A DNA stretch of 6,040 nt from JARBUG01 sp035628915 (GCA_035628915.1 DASPIW010000023.1:1-6040); one strand, 5' to 3'; positions 1 to 5,916 are shown, counted from the stretch's first letter. Program-made: numbers and translations. The notes: generated by a model from the letters alone, not told the origin.

Positions 1-383
1 GTATGGCGGCTCCGAGGGGCCTTCCCTCATCTTCAGTTAAGCATGGCCTTCGGCTGTCAAGCAGCCTCTTGCCTTCGTGGCACACGATTCGCCGCTCCTT
101 TGTAGAAGGGGCTCGAGAGATGCAAGCAATTTGTCGGCGAACACCGTGGTCGAATAGCCTTTTTGCCCTGAGGACGGCCTTTCTTCAGGCCAAACCACGA
201 CATCCAGTCCCCAAAAGCCCGATAACAAGCAGTTTCCCGAGCCGGCTGGCGCCCAATTCCAACGATTCGCCGCTCGTTTGCGTCGTACCGTCGGACACAG
301 TCTGCAAAAAACAGGCGAATCGGCAGGCTAGCTTCCTCCCCTGCCCTTCCAGGGACCGAGCGTCTCCCGCGCTACGGCCGGGC
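1..383. other. gene-free stretch, no supported coding sequence
   Basis: I see no gene here. Open frames exist on both strands, but none has a convincing ribosome binding site, codon bias like the intact genes further right, or a protein sequence I recognise. The stretch is visibly less GC-rich than the rest of the window, with several A and T runs. It contains an imperfect 19-bp direct repeat at 84-102 and 262-280. It lies downstream of the truncated second permease, where the missing C-terminal half of that gene would be expected, and no trace of that half is visible. It could be non-coding DNA or decayed sequence brought in when the transporter operon was cut. Confidence 0.5.
84..280. repeat. 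imperfect 19-bp direct repeat, copies at 84-102 and 262-280
   Basis: The two copies, acgattcgccgctcctttg and acgattcgccgctcgtttg, match at 18 of 19 bases and start 178 bp apart. Similarity stops abruptly at both ends. No further full copy was seen in the window. The function is unknown; it may be a leftover of a duplication or insertion, or chance. Confidence 0.5.
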
Positions 384-718
384 TCAATCGGTCAACTGAA
401 AGAAGGCGCTGGCCGGCAGGACCAGCAGGCCATCCCTTACGCCCGTCTCGACGAGATTGGGCAGCCCCCGGAGGCCGGCGCCGAGCAGGTTGACCAGCCC
501 CATTGCAATGGAGAAGATCGCATAGAGCACCACCGCCTGGGTGGCGTTCCCGCCGCCCAGGGCGGGCACCTTCAGGAAGATCAGCCAGAGCGTGCCGAGG
601 GTGACCGCGTGCTGCAGCAGTGCGGCCGCCACCCCGATAAGGAATCGACCCGGTACTCGGAGCGGGCGACGAAATCGCTCCAGAACAGGTCGAAGTAGAG
701 GCGCAGATTGCGTCCCAT
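384..718 (-). pseudogene. truncated, frameshifted ABC-2 type permease (second permease of the relic operon)
   Basis: This is the N-terminal part of a membrane subunit of the DUF990/ABC2_membrane_6 family (COG3694-like), whose members are usually about 260 residues. The ATG at 718 is preceded by AGGGGG about 7 bases upstream and lies 3 bases after the TAG that would end the previous permease. The first frame gives MGRNLRLYFDLFWSDF followed by VARSEYRVDS, a typical family N-terminus. Around 641-645 one base is missing and the reading continues in another frame as LIGVAAALLQHAVTLGTLW, through a hydrophobic segment and GLPNLVETGVRDGLLVLPAS, equivalent to the family's 'LPELVRRGELDFLLLKP' motif. 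It stops with TGA at 384-386 after only about 110 residues, so roughly 150 residues including most membrane helices are gone. It cannot encode a working permease. Confidence 0.75.
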
Positions 719-721
719 GCG

Positions 722-843
722 CTAGCCCCCTGAATGGTCATCTTGCGCAGGCTGTAGGAGAATCAGCGGTCGGCAGCGAAGACCAGTACGACCGCCCAGA
801 ACATCTGTACGCCCAGGGCCGACCAGAGCGCTGTTCCGCTCAG
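722..843 (-). pseudogene. C-terminal remnant of an ABC-2 type permease (first permease of the relic operon)
   Basis: Only the last 40 or so codons survive. The frame reads LSGTALWSALGVQMFWAVVL and VFAADR, then TGA at 763-765, then FSYSLRKMTIQG. Permeases of the COG4587-like type end with a hydrophobic helix, a W/R-rich turn and a terminal VQGG-like motif; here the ending would be TIQGG followed by TAG at 722-724. Two lesions separate this from a normal ending: the TGA stands where a Trp (TGG) would fit, and one G appears to be missing from the G-run at 726-731. The remnant is fused in frame to the C-terminus of the ATPase relic, so about 220 residues of the permease and the intergenic junction have been deleted. 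Confidence 0.6.
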
Positions 844-1287
844 CCCGCCCATGTAGTTGACCACCTCTTCAATGGGGGCGTCGTCCACCGCCAGGTTGAC
901 CGGCTCCGGCCGGACGGCGGCGCCGGGCAGATCGGCTTCCAACTGGTGCGGGATCTCGGGCGGAATCGTCGTTTCCGGTGCAAACTGGAAGGTGATGCGC
1001 ACGCCGCCGCCCAGCCGGTCGCGAATCGGCGTGCTGCATGACGGTGGTCCGGTTGCAGCGCATGCGCTGGCCCAGGCTGAGCTGGCGGGCGTGAATGTGC
1101 AGCAGGGGCCCCACGTCAAGATGTACCCGACGATTTCGCCCTCGCCCACCTTCAGGGTGACGTCGGAGACCGCCCGGACCGCCTCGTACCGGGGCCTCAA
1201 CAGGCGCTGCCACGTGGATTGCCCCCGGGCAGGGCGGACGAACTCCCGGGTCAGGTCTCGGGCTTCGATGGCGAACAGTGGGACCAC
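844..1287 (-). pseudogene. internally deleted ABC transporter ATP-binding subunit
   Basis: This is a relic of the nucleotide-binding subunit that would power the two permeases to its left. The GTG at 1287 opens a normal N-terminus: IEARDLTREF, WQRLLRPRYEAVRAVSDVTL and VGEGEIVGYI, the strand that leads into the Walker A loop. At about 1120 the sequence jumps. The Walker A motif and about 90 following residues are absent, and a different frame continues with the ABC signature region, RQLSLGQRMRC (about 1055-1090). A second jump near 1020-1040 removes the Walker B/D-loop/H-loop region and returns to the first frame at IRDRLGGGVRITFQF, the C-terminal domain, ending with DDAPIEEVVNYMGG. About 140 of roughly 325 residues remain. 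Lacking Walker A and B it cannot bind or hydrolyse ATP normally. The family assignment rests on the motifs and gene order and is fairly secure; exact breakpoints are approximate. Confidence 0.75.
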
Positions 1288-1353
1288 GCTCTTTCAGCCA
1301 GAGTACGGGAAAAAACTCGTTCCATTTTCAACTAATTCCAATTGGTTCCACCC

Positions 1354-1361
1354 AAGGAGGT
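1354..1361 (+). promoter_or_regulatory. ribosome binding site of the YcaQ-like gene
   Basis: AAGGAGGT is a perfect match to the anti-Shine-Dalgarno sequence, 5 bases before the ATG at 1367. It decides this start over the much longer in-frame extension back to 857, which would cross the relic operon antisense. An 8-bp palindrome, CCAATTGG (1338-1345), lies just upstream. Confidence 0.9.
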
Positions 1362-1366
1362 CCATC

Positions 1367-2449
1367 ATGCCGCTCACCCTCGAAGATATTCGCAGACAGG
1401 CCGTGGTGCGCAACCTGCTGCCTGCGCCGTCCCTGGCCGAAGCGATTGCGCGGCTGGGCTTTGTCCAGGCCGACCCGCTCTGCGCCCCGGCCCGGGCCCA
1501 GGATTTGATTCTGCGCCACCGGGTCACGGGGTACCGCTTCGGTGACCTCGAGCGGCAGTATCCGGTGCTTGAGGTGGATGAAGACTATCTCCATCTGTAC
1601 GGCTTTATGCCCTCCCGGGTTCGGGCCCTGCTCTATCCGCGTGTGCGTGACTGGCGGATTGAGAACGAATTCCCGGGCCTGGGCGACAAAGTAGCCGCCT
1701 ATATCAGGGAGAACGGCCCCACCGACCACCGGGGGCTGGAGGCGCACTTTGGCGCCGTCAAGACCATGGGCAGCTGGGGAACGCAGGCGAAGGCCACCAC
1801 CAAGGTGCTGGAGATGCTCCACTACTCGGGGCTGCTCCGGGTGGTCAGCCGCAGGGGGCCGGTGCGGGTCTACGCGGCCGCGGATTTGCAGCCGGTGGAT
1901 TTGGACCCGCCGGCGAAGCTGCGGGAGATGGTGCTGCTGCTGGCGGGGCTCTACGCGCCCGCACCCCTCGGGACGCTGAAAATGGTGGTCCGTTGGTTCC
2001 TGCGCACGGGCGCCCTGGGGCTGCTGGGTAAGGAGTCGGCGGTGGCCGAAATGCTCTCCGCCGGGGAACTGGAGCAGGCCAAGGTAGACGGGGTCATATA
2101 TGTCTGGCCCACCGGCGGCTGGGCAGAGGGCGAGGCGCCGCCGGCAGTGCGGCTGCTGGCGCCCTTTGATCCGCTGGTGTGGGACAGGGACCGGTTTGAA
2201 CAGCTGTGGGGCTGGCCGTACCGGCTTGAAGCCTACACGCCGGCCGCCAAACGGCAGTATGGCCATTACGCATTGCCCCTGCTGTGGGGCGACCGGGTCA
2301 TCGGGTGGGCGAACGTGGGGTATGCGAAAGGCGAAGTGGCGGCCGAGTTGGGGTATGTGGAGGGACGCCCCACGGACGCGGCCTTCGGCCGGGAACTGGA
2401 AGCCGAGCTGGAGCGCATGCGAACGTTCATGGGGGGCGGGAAAACGTGA
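1367..2449 (+). CDS. YcaQ/AlkZ-type winged-helix DNA glycosylase-like protein (HTH_42 family)
   Basis: The 360-residue protein matches the HTH_42 (formerly DUF1006) family. Studied members AlkZ of Streptomyces and AlkX (YcaQ) of E. coli are cytoplasmic, monofunctional DNA glycosylases that excise alkylated bases, including those in interstrand crosslinks. The N-terminus carries GFVQADPL, with Gln34-Ala-Asp36 fitting the QxD catalytic motif of the YcaQ subgroup rather than the QxQ of AlkZ. HLYGFMPSRV (76-85) corresponds to the conserved segment following the active-site helices. The middle (about 100-260) contains winged-helix-type segments. The C-terminal family signature is LLAPFDPLVWDRDRF (263-277) and YRLEAYTPAAKRQYG (285-299). 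The usual Asp/Lys/Arg-rich motif after the last GDR-[VL]-[IV]-G is replaced here by WANVGYAKG. Length is slightly below many members (about 380-400). The gene stands alone, divergent from the relic operon. Family membership is confident; glycosylase activity and substrate are inferred. Confidence 0.88.
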   Translation: MPLTLEDIRRQAVVRNLLPAPSLAEAIARLGFVQADPLCAPARAQDLILRHRVTGYRFGDLERQYPVLEVDEDYLHLYGFMPSRVRALLYPRVRDWRIENEFPGLGDKVAAYIRENGPTDHRGLEAHFGAVKTMGSWGTQAKATTKVLEMLHYSGLLRVVSRRGPVRVYAAADLQPVDLDPPAKLREMVLLLAGLYAPAPLGTLKMVVRWFLRTGALGLLGKESAVAEMLSAGELEQAKVDGVIYVWPTGGWAEGEAPPAVRLLAPFDPLVWDRDRFEQLWGWPYRLEAYTPAAKRQYGHYALPLLWGDRVIGWANVGYAKGEVAAELGYVEGRPTDAAFGRELEAELERMRTFMGGGKT

Positions 2450-2451
2450 AG

Positions 2452-2478
2452 CGGCGGCGCCTGGGCCAGGCGCCGCCG
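2452..2478. terminator. 12-bp hairpin between convergent genes, likely bidirectional terminator
   Basis: A perfect 12-bp stem (2452-2463 with 2467-2478) around a 3-base loop fills most of the 34 bases separating the stop of the YcaQ-like gene from the stop of the kinase. Position and symmetry suit a shared terminator. The T-tracts are poor on both sides; the best is TTTT a few bases beyond the stem on the minus strand. Efficiency is therefore uncertain. Confidence 0.6.
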
Positions 2479-2483
2479 TGCTG

Positions 2484-4187
2484 TCATGTACCCGGCGCCG
2501 GCAAGGTGAAGTAGAAGACAGCCCCTTCCCCTGCCCGGCTCTCCGCCCAGATGCGCCCGCCATGCCGCTGGATGATCCGCTGGACCGTAGCCAGCCCGAT
2601 GCCGGCCCCCTTGAACTCCCGTTCCGCATGGAGCCGCTGAAACGGCTGAAACAGCTTCCCGGCCGAAGCCATGTCGAAGCCGACGCCGTTATCGCGCACG
2701 AAGTAGACGGTCTCGCCATTCTTCCGGTCGACGCCGACCTCGATCACCGGCCGGGGCCGCGGGGCCGAGAACTTGCAGGCATTGGAGAGCAGGTTCTGAA
2801 GGGCGACCCGGAGCAGGTTGGCATCAGCAGTGACGCGCATGCCGGGCTGGATGGTCACTGCTGCTTTCTCACAGCCTTCCGAGGACCGGAGTTCGGCGAC
2901 CACGGCCTGGACCATCACCGTCAGGTCGACGGCCTGGGGAACCAGATCGGCCCGGATCACCCGGGAGAGCCGCAGGAAGGCCTCGATCAGTTGATCCATC
3001 CGGAGCGTGCCGGCGCAGATGCGCTCCAGGTACTCCCGCCCCAGATCATCCAGCCGGTCGGCGTAATCCTCCAGCAAGATCTGGCTGAAGCCGTTGATGC
3101 TGCGCAGGGGGCTGCGCAGGTCATGGGAGACGGAGTAGGAAAACGCCTCCAGCTCCTTGTTGGCGCTGAGCAGTTCCGCCGTCCGGTCGGCTACGCGCTT
3201 TTCCAGGGTAGCATTGAGCACCTGGATCTCCCGGGTCTTCGCCTCTACCTGTTCTCTGGCGACGACTTCCGCCGCATAGATGCGAGCGTGGTCGATGGCG
3301 AGGGCGATGCGATCGCCGACCATCTGCAGCAAAGAGACTTCTTCCGGAGTGAACTTCCGGGGGCTGCGCGTTCCCACGTGCACCACGCCGATGACCCGGT
3401 CTTCCACCAGGAGCGGCACCCCGACCAGCGATCCCGCGCGCTCGTGCAGATGCCGGTTGAACACGGGGAACTCGGCGACGTTCTCTACGATTAGCGGCTT
3501 GCACGTCTCGGCAATCCGTCCGGCAAAACCCTCTCCCACCGGTATGCGCACGTCCGCGTCCCATTCGAACCCAAGGCCGGTGGCGCCGGCCAGGGCCAAC
3601 GATGAACGGTCCTGCGACAGCAGCAGAATCACGGCGCTGTCGGCGTGCAGCGCCTCCCGAATCCGGCCCAGCAGCTCATCGATCAGGTTCGGCAGTGAGA
3701 GGTGTGCCAGCGCCGTATCCGTGATCGAAAGCAGCCGGTTCAACTTGCGGCTGTATTCGCCCAGGGTTTCGGCGACGCTGTTGACGGTTCGGGCCAGGTC
3801 GGTGATCTCGTCGGCGGGGCCTGAAGGGATGGCGACCCGGGCATCGTAGCGATGGGCGCCGATGGCGGCGGCCACGTCCCTCACACCCGCCAGGTCCATG
3901 GTCAGCCGGAACGCCAGGAACCGGTTGATGAAGACGGCGGCCACGCCGACGGTCAGGGTGATCATCACGGCGGTGACTGCCAGCTTGTTGGCCTGATCGA
4001 AGGCCTGGTTGGCGGGCTGGGCAGCGACGATGGTCAGTCCGAGGTCCGGACGGTCCAGGGTGGCGGTCAGGGTGCGCTGACCGCTCCCCAGAAACTCCTC
4101 CCGGAACAGAATCCCTTGCGGATCCACTGTCTCCCCGGCAGAGGCGGAAAAAGGCAGGACGGTGACGTTGAAGGGCATCGTGGCCAT
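2484..4187 (-). CDS. sensor histidine kinase, C-terminal part (sensor end, HAMP, GAF, HisKA, HATPase), split from 4187-5146
   Basis: Numbering is from the ATG at 4187, which overlaps the previous TGA in TGATG. The first 65 or so residues look extracytoplasmic and are followed by one membrane helix (about 70-93), a HAMP linker (about 93-150, ending DEITDLARTVNSVAETL), a GAF domain (about 164-300, with GEGFAGRIAE, SLVGVPLLV and VIGVVHVGT) and a coiled coil (about 303-348). The kinase core follows: H-box SHDLRSPLRSI with His355, N-box NLLSNACKFS with Asn469, G1 box DNGVGF (499-504), the F-box-like LFQPFQRL, and G2 box GAGIGL (527-532). The H-box and following helix resemble phytochrome-type kinases. 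All catalytic boxes are intact, so autophosphorylation is plausible. Standing alone, the protein would lack its first membrane anchor; in-frame codons upstream of the ATG (SLDALTAEATRL) read as normal protein. I therefore think it is the second half of a frameshifted gene. No response regulator lies nearby; the ligand is unknown. Confidence 0.88.
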   Translation of the reverse strand: MATMPFNVTVLPFSASAGETVDPQGILFREEFLGSGQRTLTATLDRPDLGLTIVAAQPANQAFDQANKLAVTAVMITLTVGVAAVFINRFLAFRLTMDLAGVRDVAAAIGAHRYDARVAIPSGPADEITDLARTVNSVAETLGEYSRKLNRLLSITDTALAHLSLPNLIDELLGRIREALHADSAVILLLSQDRSSLALAGATGLGFEWDADVRIPVGEGFAGRIAETCKPLIVENVAEFPVFNRHLHERAGSLVGVPLLVEDRVIGVVHVGTRSPRKFTPEEVSLLQMVGDRIALAIDHARIYAAEVVAREQVEAKTREIQVLNATLEKRVADRTAELLSANKELEAFSYSVSHDLRSPLRSINGFSQILLEDYADRLDDLGREYLERICAGTLRMDQLIEAFLRLSRVIRADLVPQAVDLTVMVQAVVAELRSSEGCEKAAVTIQPGMRVTADANLLRVALQNLLSNACKFSAPRPRPVIEVGVDRKNGETVYFVRDNGVGFDMASAGKLFQPFQRLHAEREFKGAGIGLATVQRIIQRHGGRIWAESRAGEGAVFYFTLPAPGT

Positions 4188-5146
4188 CAAGCGCGTGGCC
4201 TCGGCAGTGAGCGCGTCCAGTGACGGGGCTCCCCGTCTGCGTCTGCGGCGGAGAGGCGTTCAGCGGCCCGCTCGACCTGCAGGATGGCCGTCCGCAGGGC
4301 ATAATTCGCTTCTCCGGCGTCCAGCGTCTGCGCGACATAGACGCTGAACGTGCCCATGGTGACCAGGGGCAGGGCCGTCATGATCAGGCCGAGCATCAAA
4401 ATGCGCATGCGCAGACCGGTCAGCGATGTGTGCCACGGGAAGCGCAGGTAGAGCGCGCAAACCGCGGCCCACCCGCCCAGCGACCCGTACACGCTGATGC
4501 CCACCCAGTTGCTTATCAGCAGCCACTGCCAGGCGAACCAGAGGAACGGCAGGGCGACCAGCAGCAGGGCGGCCCAGAGCGGGGGGCGCAGACGGCCGGG
4601 CATCCAGAGGGCGACGATCAAAAGGAGGCCCGTCGCAATCATGATCAGCCCTAGCCCTGCCGGCAGGGCACCGAAGACGGCAAGGGGGAACTGACCCGGG
4701 CAGAAGAGCACCAGCAGGCCGATTACCAGCGAGGCTGCCCCGTAAAGCGCGCCCAGGATCGCCCATTCCCGGTCCGGGCGCACGAGGGCCGCGACCACCG
4801 CCACAATAATGAGGGAATAAAGAAACTGGCCGGTGATCACTCCCGGCCGGAAGGCGATCAGGTACGCCTGCAGGGCCAGGGTGCCGAGGAAGATCAGCTT
4901 GCCGAGCTTGCCCGCCCACCCGGGCATCCCGATCGGGACCTCGGCGACGCCGGTCAGAATGCCCGCGATTCCGTAGGCAAAGCCGATCCCGCGCAGGTAC
5001 GGATAGAGAAAGCGCAGGGTGGCGGATTGAAACTGGAATGGCATGTACAACATGAGTACCGCCAGGATCACGCTCATTGCGAGGCAAAGGCCTGAGACCG
5101 GGCGGATCCAGCGGTGCCGGGTTGTGTCGTGCTGCGAAAGCTGCAT
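4187..5146 (-). CDS. multi-pass membrane sensor module, N-terminal part of the split histidine kinase
   Basis: The ATG at 5146 has AGAGGA about 8 bases upstream. The 319-residue product starts with a short polar tail and then has about eight or nine hydrophobic segments: near 18-38, 50-70, 83-99, 103-122, 128-148, 152-182, 187-211, 214-234 and 247-271. This is an integral membrane sensory module comparable in layout to MASE-type or 7TM kinase N-termini, but I do not recognise a named domain. After the last helix an extracytoplasmic stretch begins (VAQTLDAGEANYALRTA, ILQVERAAERLSAADADG). Its final residues, HWTRSLPRPRA, look out of frame. A one-base change between about 4222 and 4240, where the minus strand reads GGGG-AG-CCCC, would join ADADG directly to SLDALTAEATRL of the kinase half. 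Joined, the gene would span 2484-5146. Alternatives are a programmed frameshift, two translationally coupled genes, or a sequencing error. Confidence 0.8.
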   Translation of the reverse strand: MQLSQHDTTRHRWIRPVSGLCLAMSVILAVLMLYMPFQFQSATLRFLYPYLRGIGFAYGIAGILTGVAEVPIGMPGWAGKLGKLIFLGTLALQAYLIAFRPGVITGQFLYSLIIVAVVAALVRPDREWAILGALYGAASLVIGLLVLFCPGQFPLAVFGALPAGLGLIMIATGLLLIVALWMPGRLRPPLWAALLLVALPFLWFAWQWLLISNWVGISVYGSLGGWAAVCALYLRFPWHTSLTGLRMRILMLGLIMTALPLVTMGTFSVYVAQTLDAGEANYALRTAILQVERAAERLSAADADGEPRHWTRSLPRPRA

Positions 5147-5192
5147 CTGCTCATCCTCTTCCGTAGCCCATTCTCAAGTGTACCTAAGTTTC

Positions 5193-5201
5193 AGTATAAC
5201 A
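5193..5201 (-). promoter_or_regulatory. candidate extended -10 promoter for the sensor kinase
   Basis: On the minus strand the sequence TGTTATACT fits the extended -10 pattern TGnTATAAT with one mismatch. It lies about 47 bases upstream of the kinase ATG at 5146. No good -35 hexamer is seen at 17 bases, as is common for extended -10 promoters. It falls inside the T-rich tail of the upstream terminator, so transcription would restart right where the previous unit ends. Confidence 0.45.
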
Positions 5202-5232
5202 AGAAAATCCCTCTGGCGTCTCCAGAGGGATT
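5198..5232 (-). terminator. intrinsic terminator of the split-barrel protein gene
   Basis: An 11-bp perfect stem (5206-5216 with 5222-5232, core ccctctgg/ccagaggg) with a 5-base loop is followed on the minus strand by TTTTCTTGTT. It begins 20 bases beyond the stop of the gene at 5253, ideal for a rho-independent terminator of that gene. Confidence 0.85.
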
Positions 5233-5252
5233 CTCGGCCCGGTGGGCGGGTT

Positions 5253-5651
5253 CTACCCGATGCGGGTCCCGGCGGTGGGGCCCGGCTTCAGGCTGAAGAT
5301 CTCTTCCACTGCGACCGTGACGGCAGCCTTCGGGGCGGGGCGCCCTGCCTGGATGGACGCGGCGGCCACCTGATCGTACACGGGGCCGGAGTGGTGCACG
5401 GTAGCAGTGCCGACGAATCGGTAGCCGTCCAGTTCATCGCGGTTTACCACGGCGATGGCGACCCGGGAGCCGTTTACGAGGTTGGTGTAAGTCTGGCGGG
5501 CGGTCCCTTCGGCAAAGAGCAGCGTCTCATCGTTCAGGACCCGGGTGGAGCGCTTGGGTGCGACGTTCGGGAGTCCATCGGTGCTGACGGTGCCGATGAA
5601 GCACTGCTGGGTGGCGATCATCTGCTTCATGGCGTCGGTGAGCTGAGCCAT
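5253..5651 (-). CDS. pyridoxamine 5'-phosphate oxidase-like split-barrel protein
   Basis: The 132-residue protein fits the PNPOx-like FMN-binding split-barrel superfamily (Putative_PNPOx type). It opens with a helix (LTDAMKQMIATQQ), then CFIGTVSTDGLPNVAPKRS (17-35), the first beta strands with the characteristic 'T-x-x-x-D-G-x-P' turn, then DETLLFAEGTARQTYTNLV (41-59), RVAIAVVN (63-70) and YRFVGTATVHHSGPVYDQV (77-95). Small members of this family bind FMN or F420 as dimers in the cytosol, and many have no known substrate. The last residues (VEEIFSLKPGPTAGTRIG) follow the usual ending, in which the final strand is followed by 'I[YF]xLKPG..AG.R'. Length is normal for the short subgroup. AGGAGG lies 8 bases before the ATG at 5651. 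The gene is transcribed alone, with its own terminator. Family confident; no specific reaction can be assigned. Confidence 0.87.
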   Translation of the reverse strand: MAQLTDAMKQMIATQQCFIGTVSTDGLPNVAPKRSTRVLNDETLLFAEGTARQTYTNLVNGSRVAIAVVNRDELDGYRFVGTATVHHSGPVYDQVAAASIQAGRPAPKAAVTVAVEEIFSLKPGPTAGTRIG

Positions 5652-5659
5652 TCCTGCAT

Positions 5660-5665
5660 CCTCCT
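5660..5665 (-). promoter_or_regulatory. ribosome binding site of the split-barrel protein gene
   Basis: AGGAGG on the minus strand, 8 bases upstream of the ATG at 5651, fixes that start. The upstream stretch 5666-5700 is AT-rich and probably holds the promoter, but I could not pick out a convincing -35/-10 pair. Confidence 0.85.
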
Positions 5666-5681
5666 AGTTATTACGTATTGC

Positions 5682-5913
5682 TAACATTCTATCGTGATCG
5701 AAGGGCGATGGCTAGTCCGGTCGCCGAGCGACTTTATTCTCTGTGATCGGGTTGTCGCCGCCATCACAGTACGGGTCTTCATTGATGTAACCAGCAGCGC
5801 CTGAAGGGGCGGGTTTCCTGCTACCAAGCCTGACGGTGCGGTTTGACGGAGCCACCGGGCATCCCTTTGCCGCCGGCAGACCGCGGTCAAGCCACAACCG
5901 GGGTGGCTTCCCG
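5682..5913. other. unassigned stretch between the intron end and the split-barrel gene
   Basis: No gene is recognised here. A short minus-strand frame (5712-5897, 61 codons) runs through it, with a readable segment such as AGYINEDPYC and DNPITENKVARRPD, but it has no clear ribosome binding site and matches no family I know. Several small inverted repeats occur: AAGCCAC/GTGGCTT (5889-5895 with 5903-5909) and GTCGC-nnn-GCGAC in the left part. The stretch may be the downstream exon of the intron, a structured RNA region, or the edge of another element. Confidence 0.4.
5889..5909 (-). repeat. 7-bp inverted repeat just outside the intron domain VI
   Basis: AAGCCAC and GTGGCTT form a perfect 7-bp stem with a 7-base loop, starting 8 bases beyond the domain VI helix on the intron strand. 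No T-tract follows, so it does not look like an intrinsic terminator. Confidence 0.5.
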
Positions 5914-5916
5914 GGC

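Noticed and set aside
305..345. Possible minus-strand terminator (6-bp GGCAGG/CCTGCC stem, T6 run) downstream of permease 2
   Set aside because: The stem is short, the loop is 12 bases and the T-run lies about 10 bases beyond the stem, so it does not meet the usual pattern.
3..698. Long plus-strand open frame of 231 codons at the left end
   Set aside because: Its right half is antisense to recognisable permease sequence (384-698), it lacks a good ribosome binding site, and its composition looks like a GC-rich shadow frame.
1338..1345. CCAATTGG palindrome upstream of the YcaQ-like gene as an operator
   Set aside because: Eight symmetric bases are too few to claim a binding site without a repeat or a matching regulator.
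857..1366. In-frame N-terminal extension of the YcaQ-like gene back to 857
   Set aside because: The AAGGAGGT before 1367 and the family's usual N-terminus fix the start at 1367; the extension is antisense to the ATPase relic.
1328..2719. 463-codon minus-strand frame opposite the YcaQ-like gene
   Set aside because: It is a shadow of the plus-strand gene and runs across the convergent hairpin into the kinase; the protein has low-complexity Arg/Pro/Gln composition and no domain.
2100..3494. 464-codon plus-strand frame spanning the end of the YcaQ-like gene and the kinase
   Set aside because: It overlaps two well-supported genes, crosses their terminator hairpin, and shows no recognisable protein.
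4260..5087. 275-codon minus-strand frame overlapping the membrane module
   Set aside because: The alternative frame of the same bases gives an Arg/Pro-rich product, whereas the chosen frame gives clear membrane helices and a ribosome binding site.
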